Of a DNA stretch of 64,000 bases, positions 25,569 to 32,254 are shown in pieces (within the stretch, counting starts at the first letter, position 1; each line of letters begins with the position of its first letter). This DNA comes from Streptomyces mashuensis. Lineage in GTDB: Bacteria; Actinomycetota; Actinomycetes; Streptomycetales; Streptomycetaceae. The DNA is taken from NCBI RefSeq assembly GCF_014654785.1, contig NZ_BNBD01000020.1, forward strand, positions 33,757 to 97,756, in the 5' to 3' direction. The position numbers and the translations under genes were made by a program. The notes beneath the pieces are model-generated. The model did no database searches. It was not told the origin of the DNA and worked only from the letters and a program-made list of their open reading frames with translations.

Positions 25569-26084
25569 ATGCACGAAGACCGGCACCCGCCGGCGGACTC
25601 CGGTTCCGCCGGCCCCGACAACGCCACATGGGCCCAAATGTCCCCGAGGGAACGCGTCCTCGCGGCGTTCGGCATGGCCGGCCTCGGGGTGGGCGTGGCC
25701 GGGCTGGTCGTCCTGTTCCTTCTCCTCGGCGTCCTCGTCATCACCGTTGTCTGCCGGCCCCTGATCGAGACGGACGGGCCGGCCGCGCTGGCCTGGGCGG
25801 CTCTGCTCTGCCTGCCCTACGGGGCGCTCGCCTCGCTGTTCGTCCACCCGCTGCGGCTGCTCGTGCAGGCGACAGCCATGGGCGACCGCGCACGGCGTGC
25901 GGCAGCGGCGGGATGCTCCCTCGCCGGCACCTTCCTGACCGCCCTGTTCGTCGCGGCCCTCACTCCCGGGCTGCATGTGGCCCGGTCGTGGATCCCGGCT
26001 CTCCTTGCGACGGTCCTGGTCGCCGCGCTCAACGTGGCACTGAAGCACTACGAGGACCGCAGGAACCGCAAGAAGCGCGCGTGA
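25569..26084 (+). CDS. Small integral membrane protein of unknown function
   Basis: 171 residues: a polar N-terminus of about 30 residues and four hydrophobic helices (GLGVGVAGLVVLFLLLGVL; ALAWAALLCLPYGALA; AGTFLTALFVAAL; ALLATVLVAALNVAL), ending in a basic tail (EDRRNRKKRA). GGAAAGGAG lies just upstream of the ATG. It is downstream of the secreted-protein gene and could be its partner (for example export or immunity), but nothing in the sequence proves this. Confidence 0.68.
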   Translation: MHEDRHPPADSGSAGPDNATWAQMSPRERVLAAFGMAGLGVGVAGLVVLFLLLGVLVITVVCRPLIETDGPAALAWAALLCLPYGALASLFVHPLRLLVQATAMGDRARRAAAAGCSLAGTFLTALFVAALTPGLHVARSWIPALLATVLVAALNVALKHYEDRRNRKKRA

Positions 26085-26088
26085 CGCC

Positions 26089-26135
26089 GACGGCGCACGG
26101 CCGGCCGTCCCGTGGACGGTCGGCCGTGCGCCGTC
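26089..26135 (+). terminator. Strong terminator hairpin
   Basis: A 22-bp stem (26089-26110 with 26114-26135) with a 3-nt loop, perfect except for one G-U pair. It is the longest hairpin in the window and closes the transcript of the two genes before it. Confidence 0.8.
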
Positions 26136-26250
26136 CGGGTGGATGCCGTGGGCCGATCGCATGAGAGTCGCGCCCCTCATGTGTGGTGAGGCGCGGCAGT
26201 GGCACTCGTCGGCTCCTGTGCTTTCCGTGAAACGGATGATTGGAGCCACC

Positions 26251-26949
26251 ATGAGGAGCCGACAGTGGGCGGCCGCCGCCGTCACCGCGCTCGCAGTTGC
26301 CACCGCGACGACCGGCCCAGCGCACGCCGAGAGCGACCCCGGCGTGACGGACGGCGCCTTCCTCAAGACCGTGCACCAGGGCAACCTGGCGGAGATCGAA
26401 GCCGGCCACGACGCCCAGAAGAACGGCACGAGCGCCTGCGTGAAGAACACCGGCGCCATCTTCGTACGCGACCACACCAAGCTCGACGGCGACGTGACGG
26501 CGCTGGCCGGGAAGCTCAAGGTCTCTCTGCCCTCCGCCCCCACTGCCGAGCAGAAGCAGCAGCTGATGGAGATACGGACCAAGGCGGGCACCGGGGCGTA
26601 CGACGGTGCCTGGCTGTCGGCGCAGGCGGAGAACCACCGCAAGACCCTCGGCCTGATCGACCAGCAGATCGCCTCGGGACGGAACGCCCAGATCACTGCG
26701 GCCGCCAAGGCAGCGCGCCCCGTGGTGGCCATGCATCTGGCCCTCGTCAAGGGCGGCGTCTGCCATGGCCAGTCGTCCACGCGGACCGTCCCGGCCGGCG
26801 ACGGCGGCATGGCCGCCGGTGCGGAGGCTTCCGGTGGGATGACCGGTGCGGTGGCGGGCGGTGCGGCGGTCGCCGGGACGCTCGTCGCCGGTGCCACGGT
26901 CCTGTTCGTGCGGAGGCGCCGTACGAAGGCCGCCTCCGTACGCCGCTGA
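26251..26949 (+). CDS. DUF4142-family exported protein with C-terminal anchor
   Basis: 232 residues. A signal peptide (MRSRQWAAAAVTALAVATAT, cleavage AHA) is followed by a DUF4142 ferritin-like helical domain (about 35-175; DGAFLKTVHQGNLAEIEAG, FVRDHTKLDGDV, HRKTLGLIDQQIASG). A glycine-rich linker, one transmembrane helix and the tail RRRRTKAASVRR follow. That end looks like a sortase sorting signal, yet no LPxTG or LAxTG motif precedes the helix. A class F sortase gene overlaps its stop. The ATG follows TGGAGCC; a GTG at 26227 is an alternative. Confidence 0.8.
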   Translation: MRSRQWAAAAVTALAVATATTGPAHAESDPGVTDGAFLKTVHQGNLAEIEAGHDAQKNGTSACVKNTGAIFVRDHTKLDGDVTALAGKLKVSLPSAPTAEQKQQLMEIRTKAGTGAYDGAWLSAQAENHRKTLGLIDQQIASGRNAQITAAAKAARPVVAMHLALVKGGVCHGQSSTRTVPAGDGGMAAGAEASGGMTGAVAGGAAVAGTLVAGATVLFVRRRRTKAASVRR

Positions 26950-27569
26950 GGACGGAGCGCGCCGGCCGCCTCGTACGGTGTCTGGCCGGCGCGGCGGTGG
27001 TGGCGCTGGCAGCCGGCGCGCCTCAGCCGGCGGGGTGGTCCACGTCCGTCGGCCCGTTGTCCGCCGGCGGACCGGCCGCCGGGCCGACGGGTCCGCAGGG
27101 CGAGGAGGCGCCGGCGCCTCCCGCCCTGGTGGAGGTCCGGGGCCGTTTCCGGGCGCCGGTGGTGCCGGTGGCCGCGCGTCCTGACGGGGCCCTGGACGTG
27201 CCGTCCTCGCCGGACACCGTCGGGTGGTGGGCGCTGGGGGCACGGCCCGGTGCGGACCGGGGCACGGTCCTGCTGGCGGGGCACGTCGATTCCCGTGACC
27301 GCGGGCTGGGTGCGTTCGCCGCCCTGTACGCCGTGCGGGCGGGCACCAGGGTGGTGGTGACCAGCGCGGACGGCCGCCGGTACACGTACGTCATCGTCGC
27401 GCGCCGCATCTACGGCAAGGAGGCGCTGCCGCCCGATCTGTTCGCGGACGGCCGCCGGGCCCGCCTGGCCCTGGTCACCTGCACGGGTCGCTTCGACCGG
27501 GCCCGGCACCAGTACACGCAGAACCTGGTGCTGCTGGGCGAACGGTGGGAGCGGGAGCGGGGTCGGTGA
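26946..27569 (+). CDS. Class F sortase
   Basis: About 207 residues. A hydrophobic N-terminal segment (RLVRCLAGAAVVALAAG) is followed by a Pro/Gly linker and the sortase beta-barrel: VLLAGHVDSRD holds the catalytic His, LALVTCTGRF the catalytic Cys, and HQYTQNLVLLG follows where the Arg/last strand lies. Class F enzymes of actinobacteria attach or trim cell-wall proteins. No ATG, GTG or TTG fits the natural N-terminus. A CTG at 26946 overlapping the upstream TGA would give the full anchor; the first GTG is at 26997. The start is therefore uncertain. Confidence 0.8.
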   Translation: MRTERAGRLVRCLAGAAVVALAAGAPQPAGWSTSVGPLSAGGPAAGPTGPQGEEAPAPPALVEVRGRFRAPVVPVAARPDGALDVPSSPDTVGWWALGARPGADRGTVLLAGHVDSRDRGLGAFAALYAVRAGTRVVVTSADGRRYTYVIVARRIYGKEALPPDLFADGRRARLALVTCTGRFDRARHQYTQNLVLLGERWERERGR

Positions 27570-27674
27570 TGCGTCACTCCTTCGGCCCAAGCGCGGTGGC
27601 TCACCCGGTCGGCCGCGGAGACGCTGGGACAGCTGTCGACTCCATTCCGACCCGACTCCCAGGAGCTGATCACC

Positions 27675-27890
27675 GTGATCAAGAAGCTTCATGACGCAGG
27701 TCTGCGCAGCGAGCACGCCTACACGGCCGCGGTCGCCTCGATCGGGCTGTCCTTCCTGGCCTGGCTCGGTTCCGTCAAGGGCGAATCGGCAGGTACGGAC
27801 CGGGCCGACCGCTGGGGCATCTTCGTCGGCGAGTGGGCGCCCACATTCTTCGGTCTCGGCCTGGCGCTCGCCAAGTACGAAGACGGCTGA
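27675..27890 (+). CDS. Small membrane protein (71 aa)
   Basis: GTG start with AGGAG 9 nt upstream. MIKKLHDAGLRSEHAYT is followed by a hydrophobic stretch (AAVASIGLSFLAWLG), a polar loop (GTDRADRWG) and a second hydrophobic stretch (FVGEWAPTFFGLGLALA), ending KYEDG. Two short membrane helices are likely. Family not recognised; codon use and ribosome site support a real gene. Confidence 0.7.
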   Translation: MIKKLHDAGLRSEHAYTAAVASIGLSFLAWLGSVKGESAGTDRADRWGIFVGEWAPTFFGLGLALAKYEDG

Positions 27891-27901
27891 CCGTCCGGGC
27901 G

Positions 27902-28732
27902 TCACCACCTCCACGGCCCGCCGGGCCGTGCCTGTCTCCCCCACTGCGGGCCGTGCGGCTCGGGTGGGGGACAGGTGTGCCGCCGCAGCGGCCGGGCCAG
28001 CAGGATGCCCGTCCCGAAGCCGATGACGTGCGCGAGGTAGGCCACGGACCCGGCCTGGGAGACGCCGGTGCCGTAGGAGTAGACGGCCTGGAGGACGAAC
28101 CACAGCCCGAGCACCGCCCAGGAGGGCAGGCGCAGGGGCAGGAAGAACAGGAACGGCACCAGCACCCAGACCCTGGCTTTGGGGAACAGGACCAGGTACG
28201 CGCCCAGGACACCGGCGATGGCCCCCGACGCCCCGACGAGGGGTGTGCCCGAACCGGCGTCGGCCAGCGCGAATCCGTAGGCGGCCGCGTAACCGCACAC
28301 GCCGTAGAACAGCAGGTAGCGGAGGTGGCCGAGGCGGTCCTCGATGTTGTCGCCGAAGATCCACAGGAAGAGCATGTTGCCGAGCAGGTGGAGCCAGCTG
28401 CCGTGCAGGAACATCGAGGTCAGTACGGACAGCGGCGGTGATTTGACGTAGTCGGGCGGTGCGAGCAGGCAGCCGGGGCCGGCGGGGCCGACGCCGGTCT
28501 GCCCGGTGGCGACCAGGCGCGGCGTCACGTCGTGGATCAGCTCGCGCGGAACGGCCGCCCACCGGTCGGTGAAAGCCTCCAGGCGGCACAGATCCGCCAG
28601 ACCGCTCTCCCCCACCAGCGAGCTCGCCACTCCTGGAGTACGCAGGAAGACCAGGACGTTGACGGCGATGAGCGCGTACGTCACCCAAGGGGTCCGGCGT
28701 ACCGGATTCACGTCATGAACGGGGATGACCAC
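27902..28732 (-). CDS. Rhomboid-family intramembrane serine protease
   Basis: 276 residues, GTG start. About six to seven helices with the rhomboid landmarks in order: FLHGSWLHLLGNMLFLWIFG (helix 2 with His and Asn), GASGAIAGVLG with the catalytic serine at residue 169, and AHVIGFGTG with the catalytic histidine at residue 235. The L1 loop is long and contains two cysteines. Rhomboids cleave transmembrane helices; the target is unknown. It ends 12 bp from the convergent 71-residue gene. Confidence 0.9.
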   Translation of the reverse strand: MVIPVHDVNPVRRTPWVTYALIAVNVLVFLRTPGVASSLVGESGLADLCRLEAFTDRWAAVPRELIHDVTPRLVATGQTGVGPAGPGCLLAPPDYVKSPPLSVLTSMFLHGSWLHLLGNMLFLWIFGDNIEDRLGHLRYLLFYGVCGYAAAYGFALADAGSGTPLVGASGAIAGVLGAYLVLFPKARVWVLVPFLFFLPLRLPSWAVLGLWFVLQAVYSYGTGVSQAGSVAYLAHVIGFGTGILLARPLRRHTCPPPEPHGPQWGRQARPGGPWRW

Positions 28733-28834
28733 AGCAGATCAGTGCCCCATCGGCAGACACCGAATCAGAAGGCGACAGACTTGATCACCCGTGGGTACAA
28801 GGCGGAGATCGTCCGACTGACGGGGTGATTGCAG

Positions 28835-29221
28835 ATGGCAGACATGGACCGGAGCGCCTTTCCCTTGTTCCTCTTCGGGGCCGTCTGGCTGGTGTGGGCT
28901 GCGGCCCTGGCGGCGTCCAACGTGCGGTCGTACCGCCGCAGGGTCACCGTCCTGGCCCGGTGCCAGCATGTGAGCCGTGAGAAGGGCGGCTACCGGCACA
29001 TGCTGCGCCGCCGCCCGGTGGGCCAGGAGAGGGATCTGGTGCTGGTGCGGAGCAAGGAGAAGATGGTGAGTCCGGGAGAGGAGACCCTGATCACCTACGA
29101 CCCGAAGTCCGCCCACCTGGTGTACATCGGGGAACGTTATCCGCGCTTCACTCACGGCAAGGCGGTGGCGTTCTTCGGCGGGCTGGCTCTCCTGTTGATG
29201 GCCGGGGGCGTGTTCCGGTGA
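28835..29221 (+). CDS. Membrane protein resembling DUF3592
   Basis: About 128 residues with an N-terminal helix (FPLFLFGAVWLVWAAALAAS), a soluble segment of roughly 75 residues (VTVLARCQHVSREKGGYRH, YDPKSAHLVYIGERYPRF) and a C-terminal helix (AVAFFGGLALLLMAGGVF). The two-helix layout with an extracytoplasmic beta domain recalls DUF3592. The ATG at 28835 is preferred to a TTG 6 nt earlier. Function unknown. Confidence 0.65.
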   Translation: MADMDRSAFPLFLFGAVWLVWAAALAASNVRSYRRRVTVLARCQHVSREKGGYRHMLRRRPVGQERDLVLVRSKEKMVSPGEETLITYDPKSAHLVYIGERYPRFTHGKAVAFFGGLALLLMAGGVFR

Positions 29222-29384
29222 GACGGTGCCCTTGCGGTACTTCATTCCTCGTCAGGCTGTTCGATCCTGTTCGTTCCATCCGCTCCCTTCGACCACCTTC
29301 GAAGCGTCTGGTCACGATGAGGGTGTGATGGCCAGTCTGGTGCCCACGGCATCAGCCGGCAGTCCCCGTCGAAAGGGAGGACAC

Positions 29385-29717
29385 ATGACATTCCGCGCAT
29401 CGGTCGGCCTCGCGACCGTCGCCCTGGCCGGAGCGCTCGCCTGCTCCGCCGTCGCCCCCGTGACCGCGACCGCGGCCGCGCCCGCGAAGCTCGCGGGCTG
29501 CGGGTGGAACGAGAGCCGCGGTGGCGAGCGGGCGTACTACGAGCACTGCGCCACCAACACCAACGTCTGGATCCAGGTCAAGCGCTGGCCGCGGTCCAAC
29601 TACCACCGTTGCGTGGGGCCCGGCCGCACCAACCTGGACTATGACGCCACGGGGGCCTGGTACGACAGCAACTACCAGGGCGGCCTCTGCTCGCACCCCG
29701 GCGACACCGGGCCCTGA
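29385..29717 (+). CDS. Small secreted Cys protein, DUF6355-like
   Basis: 110 residues. AAAGGGAGG precedes the ATG. The signal peptide is MTFRASVGLATVALAGALA (cleavage ATA-AAA). The mature part has CGWNESRGGERAYYEHC, VWIQVKRWPRSNYHRC and GLCSHPGD, with four cysteines. The CGWxE...YxHC pattern recalls DUF6355 proteins of actinobacteria, a link I hold only tentatively. Longer in-frame extensions upstream lack a ribosome site. Confidence 0.65.
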   Translation: MTFRASVGLATVALAGALACSAVAPVTATAAAPAKLAGCGWNESRGGERAYYEHCATNTNVWIQVKRWPRSNYHRCVGPGRTNLDYDATGAWYDSNYQGGLCSHPGDTGP

Positions 29718-29735
29718 TACACCGGCCGCATCGCG

Positions 29736-29770
29736 GTGAACGCCGTACGTCAGGGGGGTACGGCGTTCAC
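29736..29770. terminator. Bidirectional terminator
   Basis: GTGAACGCCGTAC and GTACGGCGTTCAC form a perfect 13-bp stem with a 9-nt loop. The right arm includes the stop codon of the convergent membrane-protein gene (29767-29769). Confidence 0.75.
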
Positions 29771-30186
29771 CTCCGGTGCCGCGCCAGCGCCAGCATGCTC
29801 AGGCCGAACATGGCGACGCCCAGAGGGACATGGACCGAGGGGACGTGCGCGATGCCCAGCACGACCTGGGCCGAGGCGAGGGCCAGGAAGCCCGACGCCT
29901 GCAGGACAGGTCTGGGCGAGCCGCCGCCCGGCTTCCACGCCAGCACCGCCGCCAGCACGTACAGCATCGACGCCCCGTACATCACGCGGGCTCCGCCACT
30001 GTGCAGCGTCTCCCCGTAGGTCGAGGTCAGGAGCAGTCCGGCGGAGACCGCCTGAAGGAAGACGGTCAGGGTCTGCAGGGCGAGCGCGATCCGCAGGAAG
30101 CGGGAACCGCGTGGCTCCGTCGTCGTCCTCGCCGTCCTCGCCGGCTTTCTCGTCTTCCTCGTCTTCGTCGTTTCCTGAGTGGTCAT
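29767..30186 (-). CDS. Four-helix membrane protein divergent from the split sigma factor
   Basis: 139 residues. A Thr/Arg/Lys-rich N-terminus (MTTQETTKTRKTRKPARTAR) is followed by four hydrophobic helices (IALALQTLTVFLQAVSAGLL, VMYGASMLYVLAAVLAW, FLALASAQVVLGIAH, LGVAMFGLSMLALA). AAAGGAGAC lies upstream of the ATG. It is divergent, 101 bp from the SigJ-like gene, and may have been a target of it. Function unknown. Confidence 0.7.
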   Translation of the reverse strand: MTTQETTKTRKTRKPARTARTTTEPRGSRFLRIALALQTLTVFLQAVSAGLLLTSTYGETLHSGGARVMYGASMLYVLAAVLAWKPGGGSPRPVLQASGFLALASAQVVLGIAHVPSVHVPLGVAMFGLSMLALARHRR

Positions 30187-30287
30187 GTGGCCGTCTCCTT
30201 TTCCGCCCTCGGCAGTGGCTCGGTAAGGTCTCACCCGGCCCGACGACGCAGGGGTGCGAAAAGTAAGGCGAGGGGGCGGCCCGAAGC

Positions 30288-30680
30288 ATGGGGACATCCG
30301 GCGAGCGGCGCCAGCTGTTGAATGTCGCGTACCGGTTGCTCGGTTCGGTGACCGAGGCCGAGGACGCCGTGCAGGAGGCCTACGCACGCTGGTACGGGCT
30401 GCCGCGCAGCCGGCGGGAGGAGATCCGGTCCCCCGGTGCCTGGCTCACGACGGTGACCGGCCGCATCTGCCTGGACGTGCTCGGCTCCGCGCGGGCCCGC
30501 CGGGAACGCTACGTCGGTGCATGGCTGCCCGAGCCGTTGCCCGACGGTACCGAGTGGGACCCCGCCGACCAGATCGTTCTCGACGAGTCGGTGGGCATGG
30601 CCTTCCTCGTCGTCCTGGAGTCGATGACGCCCGCCGAGCGGGTGGCGTTCGTCCTGCACGACGTCTTCTTCTCCTGGTAG
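30288..30680 (+). pseudogene. 5' part of a SigJ-like ECF sigma factor gene, cut by the mobile element
   Basis: The first 127 codons are an intact ECF sigma region 2 and the start of region 4: LLNVAYRLLGSVTEAEDAVQE, ITxxR-like LTTVTGRICLDVL, and MTPAERVAFVLHDVF. At codon 128 the frame enters the element end and stops after FSW at a TAG. The missing part begins in frame at 37708 with RYPFAEIAGVLGRSPAAC. The two halves together give 297 codons, the usual length for the SnoaL-tailed SigJ/ECF41 type. No other damage is visible, so the insertion looks recent. Confidence 0.9.
30663..30668 (+). other. Left core hexamer GTCTTC at the insertion junction
   Basis: GTCTTC encodes Val-Phe of the conserved HDVF in the sigma factor. 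It lies directly before the left inverted repeat of the element. The right junction has CACTTC in the equivalent place, so the target was not duplicated. Confidence 0.7.
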
Positions 30681-30696
30681 TTCCGGACACTCTCAT
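30669..30696 (+). repeat. Left terminal inverted repeat of the element
   Basis: It begins TTCTCC and continues through GTTCCGGAC to CTCTCAT. Read inward, it shares TTCTCC, GTT, GGAC (with offsets) and CTCTCAT with the right end. It supplies the TAG that truncates the sigma factor. Confidence 0.6.
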
Positions 30697-30700
30697 CGAA

Positions 30701-30723
30701 GGGCGGCCCCGCAGGGGCCGCCC
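30701..30723 (+). terminator. Hairpin just inside the left end of the element
   Basis: GGGCGGCCCC, loop GCA, GGGGCCGCCC: a perfect 10-bp stem. It probably stops transcription coming from the sigma factor promoter, insulating the recombinase genes. Confidence 0.7.
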
Positions 30724-30787
30724 AGCACTGTTTCCGGGCTTCCTCGTTACCTCCGACGGTTGTGGGTTCTCTCAGCCGGAGGGGTAA

Positions 30788-32254
30788 GTGGATCTGTTCT
30801 TCGTCAGCCGGGCCCGCGTACAGGAACGGCCTGCGCTGTTCGGCAGGGTCGGGGAGGAAGCCGTACGGCGGTTGGACTTCCGGGCCCTGCCGGATCGTCT
30901 GCCGCTGTTCGTGGACGATCAGATGCGGCCGGTCGAGCCGGCCTGCTCCTGGTTCCGTCACTTGGCCTACCTGGGGCGGGATCCGGAGGACACACTGCGG
31001 CACTACGCCTACATCGTGCTGCGGCTGATGGAGTTCCTGGCGGAGCGAGGCCGCGACCTGGCCACGGCGGCGGAGTCGGATCTGGTGGCTTATCGGCGGT
31101 CGCGGATCGAGTTGCAGGACGTGCCGGTGGGCGGGACGGTCTGGGACCGCGAGGCGTCGGTGATCAACATGCTGCTGGACTGGATGGTCGGGCAGGGCCT
31201 GCGCCGGGCGTCGCCGCTGCGGGCGGTCGGCACGACGAACCCGCTGTCCACCGGGATGAGCCGGGACATGGACATCCGGCACCTGACGCTGAGGCAGTAC
31301 GTGTTCTTCCGGGACGTTGGGCTGGGCGGGCAGACCCTGGACGGCGAGGTGGACCGGGCCTTCCGGGGCCAGGCGCCGAACCGGAGCCGGGCGGCGGCCG
31401 ACCTGGCCCTGACGTCGGGGATGCGACCGCAGGAGTGGTCCACGGTGCTGCTGCCGGAACTCGCGGTCGGGATGCGGCGGCCGGGCGAGGGGACGGAGTT
31501 CGATCTCCAGGCGTGCGCGAAATACAAGAAGCACCGGATCGCCTACGTTCCGCCGGACACGCTGACCTCGGTGGACCGGTTCGTGCTGATCGAGCGGCCG
31601 GAGATGGCAGAGTCCATGGCCCGCACGCTGGAGCGTCGCCACCGGGACCTGTTCGTCGTCGTCGATATCGACTACGCACGCCGTCGGCTGCGGGGACGCT
31701 GGCAGGGCCGAGACCGCGCGTACGCCTGCTCGGCGATGCCGCCGAAGCTGCGGCGGATCACGGTCCACGAGGGGCCGACCGGGCTGGAGCCGCTGGCGGT
31801 GTTCATCGGCCACGGCAGCCTGATGCTCACCTCGTCGTCCTGGGACCGCGTCCGCTACCAGGCATGGGACCGCATGACGGCGGTCCGCGGCGACGAGCGG
31901 GCCCCTCAACTCCCCCAGAAGCGATGGCGATTCCACGATCTGCGGCACACGTTCGCCCTGCGGCTCCTGGACTTCCTTATGCGGCAGGCGGCCGAGCGCG
32001 AGCGGATGGCGGGCCGGGCGGGCACGGCGACGCTGGCCGAGCACATCGCCTTCAACCCGCTGCTGATCGTCAGCCGTCGGCTCGGCCACGCGAGCCCGGC
32101 TGTCACCTACGAGTACCTGCGCTACCTGGAGGATCCGATGTCCTACGTCGATGCCGCGTTCGCCCAGTGGGCGGCCGGCGACGGGGACACCTACGCGGAT
32201 ATCGCGCTTCGGGCCATGAGGGTCGAGGAGGCTGGTCATGCCGCGACGCGGTGA
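30788..32254 (+). CDS. Tyrosine recombinase 1 of the element (TnpA-like)
   Basis: 488 residues, GTG start with GGAGGGG 4 nt upstream. An N-terminal SAM-like core-binding domain (about 45-130) is followed by a catalytic domain with the canonical set: Arg213 in SGMRPQEW, Lys in KYKKHRIAY, His383-x-x-Arg386 in FHDLRHTF, LGH, and the nucleophile Tyr441 or Tyr443 in HASPAVTYEYL. All catalytic residues appear present. It catalyses strand exchange at the element ends. Its stop overlaps the next gene by 17 bp, and the four genes 30788-36654 are translationally coupled. Confidence 0.88.
   Translation: MDLFFVSRARVQERPALFGRVGEEAVRRLDFRALPDRLPLFVDDQMRPVEPACSWFRHLAYLGRDPEDTLRHYAYIVLRLMEFLAERGRDLATAAESDLVAYRRSRIELQDVPVGGTVWDREASVINMLLDWMVGQGLRRASPLRAVGTTNPLSTGMSRDMDIRHLTLRQYVFFRDVGLGGQTLDGEVDRAFRGQAPNRSRAAADLALTSGMRPQEWSTVLLPELAVGMRRPGEGTEFDLQACAKYKKHRIAYVPPDTLTSVDRFVLIERPEMAESMARTLERRHRDLFVVVDIDYARRRLRGRWQGRDRAYACSAMPPKLRRITVHEGPTGLEPLAVFIGHGSLMLTSSSWDRVRYQAWDRMTAVRGDERAPQLPQKRWRFHDLRHTFALRLLDFLMRQAAERERMAGRAGTATLAEHIAFNPLLIVSRRLGHASPAVTYEYLRYLEDPMSYVDAAFAQWAAGDGDTYADIALRAMRVEEAGHAATR

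Noticed and set aside
25461..28688. Minus-strand frame of about 1075 codons
   Set aside because: It crosses five well-supported plus-strand genes and a rhomboid gene in another frame, without any recognisable domain.
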